NCBI GenBank assembly: GCA_034769895.1
Contig: JAWRYS010000684.1
Coordinates: 248,001 to 312,000, forward strand
Reading direction: 5' to 3'
Source of the DNA: Magicicada septendecula
Taxonomy: Eukaryota > Arthropoda > Insecta > Hemiptera > Cicadidae
DNA: 64,000 nucleotides
The notes under the pieces were generated by a model that worked only from the letters and a program-made list of their open reading frames with translations, was not told the origin of the DNA and made no database searches. Each line of letters begins with the position of its first letter. Position 1 is the stretch's first letter. Positions 10,274-22,795 of this stretch are shown piece after piece. A program made the translations under genes and the position numbers.

Positions 10274-11759
10274 ATGGCACAATTTAATCCGGATTTACTA
10301 TTAAAGGACGAGCTTTCTTACGAAGCTCTTTTGCGTGGTCTACCCCATGCGAATGTAACAGTCGCGGAATTGCGTAAATCAATACGCGAAAGTGGATTTG
10401 ATACACCCGCGCAATTAAGCAACCTAAGCGGACTAGATTATGAGAGCGAGAGAGAAATTTGTAATGCCAAGTATAGTGAGCTAACCTTATTGTCTCAAAC
10501 CCTCCAAGACGAGAAATCTCCGGCGATAATTTTGCGGACTACTCAGAGAATAGAGCATTTAACCCGGCGAATGAAAAATTTGTTGATCTGGCCTAATCTT
10601 ACGGAAATACCTCCTGAAGTCCAAAACTTCTGACGAAGCTTTACGTCGATTACCCACTATTATCAATGAGTTAAGAAGAAAATCCCACTCGTTCCGAATG
10701 GATGAAATTGAGAAGTCCTTGAAGAAACTACACATCTCCCCAGTTCAATCCCCTACTACAGATCTACCTCCGCCTAACACTGATCGCGACTCACCCGCCG
10801 TATCGCAAATACAAGCTACTCACGAGCAATATCCTGATAGAGATTTAAATGCCCCTCCTCCCAATCGTTTCCAGATTCGCCCCGGAACGCACGAATTGAC
10901 CACCCCGAATGCATCATATCGTCCTCCTAAAGGGATGCCAACCTTGAACTATAACGCAGACCTATATGGAAAAATCACTCATCCTGTGGAGAAACTTTTA
11001 ACTGAAATCCCTTACACTGAAGGATTAAATGTCTCCAAACTACTAAATTTCATCAAATATCTCCTGCAGATAAAAGATCTACAGCAGCTGAATGATTGGC
11101 AAATTTTGCAAGTTCTGCTAACGAAATGTAAACCCCCGTTAAAGAATCGTGTGATAGAAGCACTAAGCTCTACATTTCCAGTAGAAGACCTACATACCTC
11201 AATAATAAAGTACTTTATTCCCACCGGAATTTATGAAGAACTTAAAAGAAAGACCGTACTACGAGTACAAGGAAATCACGAGAGATTAGCTCATTACATC
11301 TCAGATATCAGGGAGTCATCTCGACTACTACGTGTAAATTGGAATGAGACACAGATGGTCGACACCATTTTAGTAGGATTGTCACCAGAGGAAAGATCTC
11401 GTTTAGCTTTGATAAATCGACCTAACACCATTGCGGATCTAGAACAATGCAGTATCCATTCTTCGAATGTATGGTACTCCGATCAAAATAGACATACGAT
11501 GAAATCAGCAGAAACAAATAGAAATGAATTGCGAGCCCTAGAGCCCGGTGTAACAACCCTGCATGAAAGGCAAGTATTCAATAGACCTCACAATGTGCGC
11601 AGCCCTGGTAAGTTAAATGTAACACCATCTAAAACGGAAACAAGGTACCCTCCTCGCAATAAGCCCATCTGTTATAATTGCGGCAAATATGGACACATAA
11701 GAAAAAACTGTAACAGCAAGCAATTGGAACGTAAACACCCTGATCCAAAAAACATGTAA
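10274..11759 (+). pseudogene. gag: Gypsy-A gag (capsid plus CCHC knuckle), one frameshift
   Basis: Gag forms the particle and packages element RNA. The first frame (10274-10633, 119 residues, from ATGGCACAATTT) is an alpha-helical matrix-like region. The second (open before 10698 to 11759) holds the capsid (about 11000-11500) and one CCHC knuckle, CYNCGKYGHIRKNC, near 11671-11712. The two frames are one base apart and meet near 10623-10633 in a CCAAAAC run, so I read them as one gag with a single-base indel. The stop TAA at 11757-11759 follows a slippery heptamer. The capsid aligns by eye with the Gypsy-C Gag, for example around PEERSRLALINRP versus PQERSRLVFAEPP. Confidence 0.85.
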
Positions 11760-14700
11760 GGCAGGGAGACCCGAAATCCTGTGTCTTCCGCAGCAACTCG
11801 AAATCTGGTGAACCTAAAGAAACGTATAAAAAAAAAAAATTTTATAACAAAAGAGGAAGGAAAAGAAGCTCTAAAGAAATAGATCCCTACGTAAGAAAGT
11901 TTCTTGAAAAATGTAACGCGATAAATAAATGTAACTGGACTAAAAGTCTATTACCCTTAATACAAGTTGACCTAGGTGTTACCTCCACAATCGCATTAAT
12001 TGATTCGGGATCTACCAGACCCTTAATCAGTCAAGAGTTAGCAGATAAATTATCGAAACACCATCTAGTAAAACGGAGTCAAGCGGTGAATATAAAATGT
12101 GCTACCGCCAATAAACGAAATATAATAATAAAACTGAGCATTACCGTTAAAGTTAAAATCAAGAACCTAACCTGGGTTTTTACTATGTTAGTATGTAATG
12201 AATTAGGACCCGACTTAATATTGGGAGCAGACTTTATTAGTAAAACGGGAATGATTCTTGACATCTATGAGCAAAAATATTATTTTCGATTCGACCGTAC
12301 ACGGAAATATAGATTTGATTGTAATAATGACAAACAAGAAAAAACTAGATCATCTACTGCTCACGTAATACACCAAGAGTCTGAATTATCTCATCTAGAA
12401 AGTAGAGATAGAATGAGAATACAGAAATTAATAAAAGAATTTTCCTCAGTTCTTACACCTAAGCTAGGACTTACGAAACTAATAGAATATAAAATCAATC
12501 TGAGCGATCAGAAAGTAATACGCCTACCTCCATACAAGTTGTCGCCTCCCAAGATGGAAGTGATGAGAAACCATATCAACAAGTTGTTGGAACAAGGAGT
12601 CATTGAACCCTCTACGTCCCCATATTCATCACCCTCCTTTTTAGTACCGAAAGGTCACGATATACACAGACTAGTTGTGGACTACCGGCAATTAAACAAA
12701 CGAATAGAATTTGAATCTATCCCTCTTCCAGACATCCATAGTGCTTTTCATTACTTCACGAAAGCGAAAGTCTTTACGGTAATGGATCTGAATCAAGCTT
12801 TTCACCAAATACCCCTTTCGGAAGAATCAAAACGTCTAACCGCGTTTGCCGTTCCTTTTAACTTGTACCAATTTACTAGAGTACCCTTTGGAATATCTCA
12901 AGGAAGTTCCGTATGTAGTAGATTATTAGAAAGGATATTTCACGATATTAAATTTAAATATGTGGATCACTATTTGGACGACATGTTATCTATAGCGAAT
13001 CAATGGAACACCATCTTAAACACCTACGTGAAGTGTTATCTCGGTTACAAAAAGCAGGATTAACTGTTAACCCAAAAAAGGTAAATTTTGCCGTCCCACA
13101 ATTTTCATTCTTAGGTCACATCGTGAAAGCGAATGGAAAAGTAAGCATTGACCCCGAACGAACCCGCGCTATTAGAGAATTTTCATCTCCACGAGATGCA
13201 AAAGGTATAGCCCGATTTTTGGGAATGGTAAATTATTTCCACAAGTATATTCCCCATCTTGCCGAAATAGCAGCACCGCTAAATTCCTTAAGAAAGAAGG
13301 GAGCGAAGTTTGAATGGAGCGCACAACATCAAAATGCGTTTGAACAACTCAAAGAAAGTATCATATCTCCCCCAGTTTTGCAACTAGCCGATTTCACGAA
13401 ACCTTTCGTAGTGCAGACCGACAGTTCTAGTGTAGCGTTAGGTGCAGTCATCTATCAAGAGATAGAAAACAGTAGACTACCTATTAGTTATGCATCGCGA
13501 ACCTTGAGCGACCAAGAAAGAAAATATTCCGCATATGAATTGGAATGTTTAGCCATTGTTTTTGCATTTGAGAAGTTTAAACCCTTTCTAGAACATAAAG
13601 AATTCCTTTTGGAAACTGATAATCAAGCATTATCTTGGTTACTGAATCACCCTAAACAGTTAGGACGTATTGGAAGATGGGTATTGAGGTTAAACTGCTA
13701 CAAATTCAAAGTGCAGCATATTAAAGGTACACAAAACGTAGTCGCTGATACCCTGTCCCGTATGTTCCAGTCGCCCACTAATACTCCCGGAAACAAGGAG
13801 AATCCGGAAACAGCACTTGCTAACGCCGTAATTACTGAATTCCCCCTTGCCTTTACAAACATTGCCCTGTATCAACAACAAGACCCTTTTCTGAAACCGA
13901 TTATAGAACAACTTGCGCAAGGTATTAAATCCGAGAAATACGTATTGAGTAAAAGTGTACTATGCCACAAAATAAGAAACGGAAAGGAATTAAGAATAAT
14001 CGCCCCTGATGTGATTAAGCCCATGCTGATGGAGTACTTCCATTCATCTACCATTGGAGCCCATATGGGAATCAATAAAACTATACATCGTGTTCGAAAG
14101 GAATATCATTGGAACAATATGAACAGCGAAATAGCTAGTTTCGTAAAGAAATGTAAGTTATGTGCTCTCAGTAAACCGGCCAGAAATAATCAGGAAAGCC
14201 AATTAATTTCAGAAATCCCTAAGACCCCTTTTTCTAAACTTTATCTAGACTTTTCAGGTCCTTATCCACGATCGAAATCAGGTAATACAATGTTACTCAT
14301 CTGTGTAGATTCGTTCACCAAATTTGTTTGGATGTATCCCATGCGACGAGCATTAGCGTCGACGACTGCAAAAATATTACAGGAAAGATTATTTAAAGAC
14401 TACGGTACACCTGTACGTATAGTGTCAGATAATGGACCACAGTTTAAAGCGAAAGAATTTAAGAATATGTGTTTCAAGTTAGGAATAGACCATATTACCA
14501 CTACGGAGTATCGACCGCAAGGCAATATTGCTGAAAGGTATCTACGAAACCTCAAATCTGCTTTAATCGCCTACCATGCGAACGATCATACGTCTTGGGA
14601 CCAAAACCTATTCTGGATACAATACGCCTTTAATTCAGCTTATCATGAAGGTCACAGGTCGACCCCGTTTGAGTTACTGTATAAATACAAACCAAACCAC

Positions 14701-15111
14701 CCCTTGTCCACTAAATGGAAAATACACGACCTGCTACCTCCGCAAATAAAGGATAAGCAGATTAAGCAAATATGGAATAAAGCCCGCGCTAATTTAAGAG
14801 CGAACTTAGAGAAATCCAGAAAATACCACGAGAGAAATATTCATAACAATTCAGTTAGGTACCAAGTAGGTGACTTAGTAATGTACAAGACTCACCCGAC
14901 TAGTAGTGCAATTGATAAGACCACCTCTAAACTATCATACCGATGGTGTGGCCCTTACCAAATCCAGAAGTACTTAACTCCAGTTACAGTAGCCCTGTAC
15001 GAACCTGCGACTCGAAAATATGTGCGGAGAACACATATTTCGCAGATAAAATTGTATAAGAAGAAAAGAGGAAATAGCATAGCCAAAAATAGAAAAGGTA
15101 ATACTAGGTAG
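11744..15111 (+). pseudogene. pol: Gypsy-A pol: protease, RT, RNase H, integrase (one frameshift)
   Basis: Makes cDNA from element RNA and integrates it. Frame 1 runs from 11744, just after an in-frame TGA, to 13063: protease with active site DSG (12002-12010) and reverse transcriptase ending just after YLDD (12971-12982). Frame 2 runs to 15111: rest of reverse transcriptase, RNase H (QTDSSSVALGAVI, YELECLAI, ETDNQAL, VADTLSRM), integrase zinc finger (HSSTIGAH and CKLC), DDE core (DFSGPYPRSKSGN, VSDNGPQF, AERYLRNLK) and a GPY motif (YRWCGPY). The frames switch by one base near 12990-13003, inside reverse transcriptase, so this is a lesion or assembly indel rather than programmed. It enters from gag by -1 slippage at 11747. 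Confidence 0.92.
11747..11753 (+). promoter_or_regulatory. Candidate -1 ribosomal frameshift site A AAA AAC
   Basis: In the gag frame the bases read CCA AAA AAC ATG TAA, so the heptamer A-AAA-AAC sits exactly in X-XXY-YYZ register one codon before the ATG-TAA end. A -1 slip enters the frame that is open from 11744 through protease and reverse transcriptase. This is the standard retroelement way to make Gag-Pol. No stimulatory downstream structure was verified. Confidence 0.75.
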
Positions 15112-15576
15112 TGAAGTATATTATACCTCAGTAACCGTGCTAAGTGTTAATCGTAGAATTTGGAAATGAGGCCTGATCAACCTGAGATCCAGTTCAGCGA
15201 AAGATAAGTAAATGAGTACTCATTGACCACTAAACTGAATTCTAAATAACAAAATATTTAGAAAATTACTCTATGAAGAGAGTAACTATAACCCAAAGAA
15301 AAAAACCGGTAGTAGATTTAAGTAGTAGACATAAGAAAGAGTTTTGTGTTTTAAAATGTAAATATTAAGTGTGAATAGTATGTAGTAAAAAAGAAAAAGG
15401 TAGTTTATAAGAAAATAGGTATGTATATTGTATTGTAGAGAAGAAATAAATGGGTATAACGCTTGCCAATAACTATGTGAGAGAAATTCCACACATTGAC
15501 ACCAAGCATACTCCAAGTCCCCAATTTTGTGTTAGGCTCACTAAAATTCTTAATGTGGATTTTAAGCGGTGGACTA
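15112..15576 (+). other. Gypsy-A 3' untranslated region
   Basis: 465 bp of non-coding, AT-rich DNA between pol and the 3' LTR. No env gene. A small hairpin (TTACTCT / AGAGTAA) lies near 15267-15285. The bases just before the LTR (AAGCGGTGGACTA) are only a weak polypurine tract. Confidence 0.6.
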
Positions 15577-17104
15577 TGTGATGATTTAATTGATAATAAA
15601 ATCTTTAATAAATAAAAAATTAATTTACTAGCAATTAAGTATTTTTAAATCGCACTATTAAACCTAAAGCCCATGTACTAACTCAGAATAAGTATGAGAT
15701 GTAAATGGAAAATCTAACTAAACAATTAATAAAAAAAAAAATCGTATTGTAAAAAGCTATTAATATCACAGTTAACCCTTTTGCTAGTCATCATGCGTTG
15801 ACCTGTTTAATTCCGGACTCAACGTGTTTAGCGAGTCGTCTGTAACTTAGGAAAATATAAAAATCATAATGTTTGTAATTAGTAATTTGAAGGCACGAGT
15901 AGTAGTTAAAATAATTCACTTAAATAATATATGTATAATTAATGTATTGTTTCTTGTAATAATAATGTCACTTTAAATAAAAATAGGAACTATATTATCG
16001 CGGAGTACTTGCCCCGCTCCGTTGTAATGTGCCAGTCGAATCGAGAAAAGAGTGACAATGCAGCCGTCAGACCGTACAAACCTACGAGCGTGAGCTCTTC
16101 AAAAATGCATTGGTTAATTTTAATCTTAACTGTTAGCTACCACTACTAAACGTGGCGAGCAAGTTTAATGTGTAAAATGTAGAAAGTTGTGTTAAGAAAT
16201 GTAATAAGTAAAACAAAGAAAAAAACTAACAAGTAGTAATCAAGATGACGTCTCCCCTCAAGAGGTAAATTCCAGTACAACTTTACATATGAAGATGTGA
16301 CCTGCAGAAACTTCACATGTGGACGTATACGAGCCATACGACGCTGACTAGGACCTACGTGGATCTACACCAACTTCAACCAGAAGAACTTCAATCTCCT
16401 CAGTGAACCAGCTATCTAGTACTCGCCGAAGACACGACTCAGATGACGACGCCGACTTCCAGAATTCCCAAGAGTGACACCCCAGGACGAGGTCACCACG
16501 ACTTATTGTAAAGGTGACTCGATAGCTTGCCTATCGAGAGTTAATTATATTTGAGACATAACTTACAGATGAAAGAGAAGACTATAATTTTCAATAAACT
16601 ATAAATGAGACCAACCAAGAGTATACTGTAATATTGAATATCATACGTTGTAACGTAAATATGTAAATGTAAATTATCATCTCTTTAGTAAATAATACCA
16701 TTCTTCAAATGGTAAAAGAAGTCTTGGAAGCACCTAGATGAACATAGTAATACTCAGACGTCTTTGCTATATATATTTAAAGTAAACTCGGATCCGAGGT
16801 AAAAAGTACATGATCATTATGATCCCTAGTTTTTCAGAAATCCCTTGAATATTTTAATCTAATTAATTATGTTATGGGATCTTTTCATATCAATTATTAA
16901 TAAAGAGAAGTCATCTTATTACACATGAAAACGAGTGCATATATCAGTGAAATACCTTCCCTTGTTTCCTAATAATTAGCTTAATTAATTTTGTTAATTG
17001 TGTTGAGTTTAATAACAGTTCGTTACAACGTAGGCAGCCCATATAATTAGCTGGTGTCAATTAGGATGGGTTCCCTGAATTTGTAACGTGGCAAAAACGT
17101 TACA
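15577..17104 (+). repeat. Gypsy-A 3' LTR
   Basis: Begins TGTGATGATTTAATTG and ends AAAACGTTACA, followed directly by target duplication TAAG at 17105-17108. Differences from the 5' LTR are scattered substitutions and one A-run length change. Confidence 0.95.
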
Positions 17105-19477
17105 TAAGTATGAAGTTTATAATACAAGTTAAATAAAGTAAAATATTTATTGTTTGGATGGTAAAGTATAGATGAAGTTTACAGATATTAAATTGAAAAA
17201 TAATATAACCAAACATATGAGAGTTTACCGTCCGAGAATTGTAGTAACGGTGTCAGTGTGAACCTTATGTCTTTTGGTAGTTTCCCCTACATTTCGGGCG
17301 GTCACGGCTTCACCGAACCCTGACCGTGGATTTATAATGTAAATATATTCTAAATTGAATTTAATTTAGAAATTAATCGGAGTGTAACTGAAAATCAGTG
17401 AGAGGGTGACGACATCTGTAAACAGCGGGCGATCAATTTCACTTACTCTAAAGAGAGAGTTGGTGGTTGATGACCCAATTTCCTGTTCAGTAATAGTTGC
17501 TATAATTATGACTCGATGATTAGTGATGTATTTCCATTATGAGAGCAAACGATTTTAAGTGCTAGGTTTAATGGTAAGGATTCTAAATCCACCAGAATAT
17601 TTTATAATGATAACTGTATAATCTTGTGTATGTGTGAGTTATATGAAGTATGTTGAGAGAAAGGTCATTCACATGACAGTGAGACATCAGCTGACTGCTG
17701 GGGTTATATATGTAGTATGTCACTTATAAGTGATTTGCAGATTTTTATCAATATAATTAAATGTTTGAAGAATAAATTTTCAATGTGTATAAAATGTTTT
17801 AAGTTAAGTGATGAAATTAATTTGAGATAGTTGTGAATTTTCAATGAGTAATAAATGTTAGAGTTTGGGTGATAAATATTTAAATAAGGCATTTGAATTA
17901 GTCAGAGTTAATTTTAAATGGGTGTTAAACCGAATAAGATTCTTGGGAATAAAAGTAAGATAGAAAACCGAGTATTAATAGTGACACAGTAGCGAGAGGG
18001 AGTATATGTAGAGTAATGAGAGGGAGGTAATTGGAGAGTAATTTGCGGATGGTGGAATTTTGTAAGGGGGGGTGGTGTGATAAGGAATCCTCAACAAAAA
18101 GCGTTGTGGCGGGAGGTGAACCGTATGTGCGTTGGCGGGGTTACCTGGGGGGGGGGGACCAGGAACCAATAAGGGAATGAGCATAGGGAGGGAACACACA
18201 TCCTAAGTGCAAAGAGGGTAAAGGGTATTTTGTTATAAGGGTAGAATGATGTGAATGGAGTTAGAGAATTATTGGTAAATATTTTGAGAGAGTGGTGTCA
18301 GACTATGTAAATCTGTTAATGAGTGTTAGAGTCAGAAGGGGGTTGAGGTTATAGTTAAACACCCATTTGTAAATCGAATTATGATGAATATCTAAGAATC
18401 ACCCAAAATAATTGATAATGAAGATGTTAAAGAGAAAATCATAGTTAAAATGTAATAATAACTGAAACAAGTGAAAAATTTAATAGAATTTGAAAATAAA
18501 ATAAAGCTGTAAGGTGTGTAAACTTTGATCAAAATTAAAGGTGAATTGTTTATTTTAATGCAATAATCGCAATGTTGGTGATGAGTGTATTGTATGTATT
18601 ATGTTAGTGTAAGAATTATGAACATATGTTGTGTATTTTCATGGTAGAGTCTTGTGTAGTGTATTCACATGACCCAGAGAGATCAGCTGATGACTGATGT
18701 TTGATATATTGTGTGTTTCTTACAATTGGTTCGTAGATTTTATTTGTGTGTTCATACTGAAATGATTAAATAATAAATCTTGTTAACAAAATGATTCTTT
18801 TTGGGAATCAAAATTTTTTTTGAAAAAAAAAAAAATTTTTTTTTTCTGTGTGCCTGCCGTATAGATGGTGTTTTGATTTCAGAGTATTTTGCGGATTATA
18901 TGTATTGCTAATGTATTAACTGAGTTATATTGTCCATATAATGTGTGTTATAAACAAATATTAGGATAAGTGAATTTATGATTTAATAAGGTGTTCCGTT
19001 TATTTTGTTTTTTATGATTGTTAGTAGTTAGTGAAGAAGAATTGTAGATTCATGTAAGATTTTTGGGATTTTGATGAAAGTAATGGTAATATAAAATTTT
19101 GATATTGGACTTAGATTAATTTTGAACGGAATTTAAATAATTTAATCTGATTTGTTGGATTCATTTTGAGTATGTGTACGCACCTAGTACTTGATAAAGG
19201 CAACCCAGTGTGCATGTAAGGGGGAACATATCGGTTGATGATCTGGTATGGTATAAGGCCAGTGTTTTGATTTTTTTTGGCGGAATGATAGAAGGTTAGG
19301 GGTACTATGGTGAGTATCTGTCCGAGGTTATGGTGTTGGGATCTCGTACAGAGAAGTCCAGTAATGTCGTTCAGGTGCAGCCATAGTCGCCGAGCTAGAG
19401 GGGTAGTTTACCCATGACGTGTTTAGAAATTAACGGGGGGTGTTGGCGCCATATCCTCACCGATCCTCTTAGGTTAG
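17105..19477. other. AT-rich non-coding stretch, probably internal to element H
   Basis: No coding region seen. Two loosely similar blocks, about 17640-17770 and 18640-18780, each contain TTCACATGAC followed by ATCAGCTGA, suggesting an old internal duplication. 18808-18845 is an A/T homopolymer-rich low-complexity run and 18151-18160 is a G run. The left part is continuous with 7331-7813 across Gypsy-A. Confidence 0.45.
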
Positions 19478-19532
19478 CAATGAGAGTTTTTATGCTCTTG
19501 GGCATAAAACCTCTCATTGGGGGAGGGGGTAT
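19478..19532 (+). promoter_or_regulatory. Perfectly placed hairpin followed by a polypurine tract
   Basis: Left arm CAATGAGAGTTTTTATGC (19478-19495) pairs with 19502-19519 with one mismatch over 18 bp, leaving a 6-base loop. The right arm runs straight into GGGGGAGGGGG (19519-19529), the form of a plus-strand primer site, and then TAT and TGTAATG. I infer the 3' end of an LTR-element internal region. Alternatively it is a structure inside an LTR, because TTGTAATGTGGCAAAAA resembles the last 25 bp of the Gypsy-A LTR. Confidence 0.45.
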
Positions 19533-20638
19533 TGTAATGTGGCAAAAAAGGGGGGATTTTATTTTATTAAATTTATTTAACTTTCAATTGCAAGTCCCAT
19601 GTAAAGTACGGCTGCAGTCAAACAAAGAACAGTAACGTAAACTTTTTGGGCAGCGTGTAGTGGGAGAATGCCAGATTCTTTTGTGAATTCAATGCGTGTC
19701 ATATACAGCTACGTGCACACACGCGGCGGGGCGCAACATCTATGCCTCACAGGTGAAACCGACGCTACTGAAAATGGCGAAGCGGTAAGAGTTTTGTACC
19801 ATGTGTTTTCGAGACGGCGGAAGTCAAGTAAATGCTCCACCTACACAAGCCTCCTATACCGGCAACATTTAATAACAGTAGCCTATTTGGCCCATAGAAA
19901 ATCCACACACTATGAGCGACTATGAAAAAATTGTCGCCTGAAGGCAGTGCGTTTCCTGTTGAGCAAGAAGAGGTAGTGGGGAGTTTGTTGGCACTCTCCG
20001 CGGGAGTCGACGATTAACATTTCAGAGTAGCGGGCGCAAGTAGGGCGTGCGTCGCCGGCCGGGCAAAATTTGATCTAAAAAATGTGAAAATAGTAAAAGG
20101 CAGTTCGACTAACAACGCTTACCCAGCCGGGTGGACAAAAAGACTCGTGGGCCCCAAATAAATTATTTTAACTTTTAATAGAAGGTGACAAACTGACATA
20201 AATAGTGAACGGTATCTCAGAATGCAGTAAGTGACGTGAAGAAAGTAAAATTGGCAATGTGGTGAGCGGACAAAAAACATTTGGACACGCACTCAGTGCT
20301 ACACGTGGTGATGAGAGACGACGACGGTTAAGTAACCAACAACAAATTCAATCTTTACATAATTTCATGAACAGTTCAATTAAAGAGCTCTAAACAAATG
20401 GGGATTTTAAATTGTATGAGTGAGAGAATGAGCGTCACCTTACTTAAATTAAGAATTAGAATAAGGAATAATGTCGAAGTAAATGTTTCGTTTTTTGTTC
20501 AGATTTGAAAAGGAAAAATAATTAAAATGACACAGTAACAGTTTGAGTAGAAAAAATGTAAAACAAGTAAAGTCGAAAGTAGTATAAAGAAAATGAAATA
20601 AAATTTGAGTTATATTACATAAATGAGAGTCGAGTACG
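19533..20638 (+). other. Possible 3' LTR of element H, boundaries unknown
   Basis: Starts TGTAATGTGGC after the polypurine tract. No second copy is in the window, so LTR status cannot be confirmed. It contains TTGCAAGTCCC (19588-19598), a box also found near LTR ends of Gypsy-C. Short frames at 19414-19635 and 19668-19925 show no domain and are not called. Confidence 0.3.
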
Positions 20639-20713
20639 TTACTGATACAACCTTGAAATCATGCTTGTATTCACAGTTCGTGCGACGTAACCCTGGGCTA
20701 AATTAAGGTAGGT

Positions 20714-20745
<32 letters not shown>

Positions 20746-20941
20746 CTATAAATGTATTAATAAATAACTTCACATTCTGAAGATTCCTATATCCTGTGTT
20801 ACTTTGATCATATAACACATGATTCATGTTATGTTCTGCAAGGCTTTCAACAGTTGCTGCAGCAGCAGTTTGTCGCTGTCTCATCCGTCTTTGATTTGTA
20901 GTTAAACGACCAATATTTGGATCTCTTCTCTGTCGAGACAT
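20639..20941 (-). pseudogene. Possible Helitron-like N-terminal fragment
   Basis: From an ATG at 20941 the minus strand encodes SRQRRDPNIGRLTTNQRR and about 35 more residues, then runs into AT-rich sequence with a TA microsatellite. The RRDPNIGRxT signature resembles the N-terminus of insect Helitron-type Rep/helicase proteins. No Rep or helicase motif remains. A TTTAG acceptor-like site near 20698 could resume a second short exon ending at 20639. Identification rests on one short motif, so it is tentative. Confidence 0.3.
20713..20745. repeat. TA microsatellite
   Basis: About 33 bp of alternating T and A with one TG interruption. Confidence 0.9.
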
Positions 20942-21792
20942 ACTGTAAATAATACGTATATATAAATTGATGAATAAGAATGTATAGAATATGTGTATAA
21001 CCAAAAAAAGTACAAAATTGAATAAGAAGTATAAGAATAATAATTTAAATACAATTTGGAAAATCGAATAAAGAAGTAGAAGAATAATAATTTAAATAGA
21101 ATTTGGATTAAAATTTTCCTGAACTGTGATTCGTTGCAATATGTAATGGAAAGTTGCAGTTGCATCAGCGTCTACATAGATTCTCGTCTAAACATTAACA
21201 CTTGTTCAACACTTAAGTCCAATCCGTACATCTGGCTACACCATAGAACAATGCTTTACTACTGTTTGAATTAAACACGTGTGAGACACGAATACAAAGT
21301 CTCAGCAAAATCTTATCAAGCGAGAGCCAGTGCGGGCGGCAGAAGCCACACACGCACTGGCATTTGTGATACAGCAAAATCTTATCTTATTGGGCGACAG
21401 CCAGCTGGGCCATGATATCTCTATCTCATACTCTCACACGTTTAAGCTAAGATTTTAAAAAAATCGTAATATCTTTTGAACCAAATAATTTAGAGAAATA
21501 AAAATTACATGTGTGCAATCTACAATACAGTCTGGATATGTTTGCAAAATTTTATAACATTCGGTTGAGTACTTTCGGAGGAGTTCACGGTCTAAGTTGT
21601 GCATCAAGTCATGGATAGAGGGCAATGCCCGATTTCGCTACGCTCATCAGCCTCCGCCCTTCTCATCTCCCCTTGTGTAAATCTCGCTGTATCTTCACAT
21701 AGGATTCATGTTGTGGACCAGATATTTTTATAGATAACCAAAATCAACATCATCATCTTTAAGGATTAAACCAAGGATGGTTTGTTCCGGTC

Positions 21793-21930
21793 TCAAATAG
21801 GCAAAGAATAGAGCTGGTCACTCCAGCTCTTCCTCGGACGTCCCACATCTCTCCGTCCCTTCGGTTTATAGTTCCATAGTTGTTTGGGGATGCGGCAGTC
21901 ATCCATTTGGCAAAGATGTTCCCACCAATT
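21793..21930 (-). pseudogene. C-terminal tail of a non-LTR reverse transcriptase
   Basis: The minus strand encodes WWEHLCQMDDCRIPKQLWNY then PKGRRDVGRPRKSWSDQ. This is the conserved tail of many arthropod LINE ORF2 proteins (W..H..RM.D.R.PK......GRR..GRPR..W.DQ). Only about 45 residues are recognisable and no reverse-transcriptase core lies nearby, so it is a 5'-truncated relic. The GRRxxGRPRxxW core makes the family call fairly firm, but the clade cannot be fixed. Confidence 0.6.
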
Positions 21931-22795
21931 CAGCCGAAATAACCAAAATGATAACCAAAAAAACCAAAAATTATTGTCCAGACATTTGTACAGGGCAAAC
22001 ATTAGTCTTCATGATCTCCTGGAAGGTATAAGAAAAAAAAGTTTTGAATGGGTTAAAAATGAGCGAAGAAAGATGTATTTGATGAGATTCTAACATTACA
22101 AAATATTTCAGAAAATTACTAGACCTACACCACTGATATAAGACTTGCAACCACAAGAAAAAGAGTGAATAATCCCCATCTTGTCCAAAATGTGTAGGAT
22201 GACAAGTTTTACCACTGGCCAGAGAATGGCAAGAAAGGAGTATGATGCTTCTGTTCAGGAGATTTTCAACAGTGAAAAGTTAGAAGTGTAACTTAATGTT
22301 GTGGTATATTCAACAAGAAATAGTTTTAGAATTTTTCATTCAAAGTTAAGTGAAAAAAATAAAAATTCCAATAAGTGTCAGTATTTGGTTTGTATAGGCC
22401 TACCAATGTTTTCACTTCATGTCATACCTAATTAACTTTGTGCATGCAAAATTATTCCAGCAATTACATTTTATTATGATATAACAGTACCTTCTAGGCC
22501 ATCTGCATACGGAGCTACTCTTAGAAATGGAACAGGTTGGTAATTCCAGTCTCTTGAATTGTTACAAACCTGTTAGTAATGGTATTTTGCACATGGAAAC
22601 AAAAATAAATTCCATTCATTGTAGCGTGAAGATGAATGTTTGTAGTTGTCATATCAAATACAGAGTTAAGTGATAAGAGAAGGGATACCTGTTTATTATT
22701 ACAGATAAGTGAACATAGAAAGAACATTTGGGGTCATGCTTAATTGAATGTGTTGTCATATGTATCATGTAAGAATGTTTTAAACACACACATAC
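21931..22795. other. No gene seen; left flank of Gypsy-B
   Basis: AT-rich sequence without recognised features. Ends with ATAC (22792-22795), the target duplication of Gypsy-B. Confidence 0.5.

Larger units (their letters stand above)
7814..17104 (+). mobile_element. Full-length Ty3/Gypsy retrotransposon (Gypsy-A)
   Basis: Two LTRs of 1527 and 1528 bp begin TGTGA and end GTTACA. They flank an internal region with leader, gag, pol (protease, reverse transcriptase, RNase H, integrase) and a short 3' UTR. The 4-bp flanks TAAG (7810-7813 and 17105-17108) are a target duplication that fixes both ends. The LTRs differ at roughly fifteen positions by eye, about 1 percent, so the insertion is fairly young. 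There is no env frame after pol. Gag and reverse transcriptase each carry one frameshift, so this copy is probably defective. Domain order (integrase after RNase H) makes it Gypsy rather than Copia. Confidence 0.95.

Noticed and set aside
12990..13005. Second programmed frameshift within Gypsy-A pol
   Set aside because: It falls in the middle of reverse transcriptase just after YLDD with no slippery heptamer; a single-base lesion or assembly indel is simpler.
15112..15576. Possible env gene downstream of Gypsy-A pol
   Set aside because: Only 465 bp remain before the LTR and no frame or membrane segment is present; this is a retrotransposon without env.
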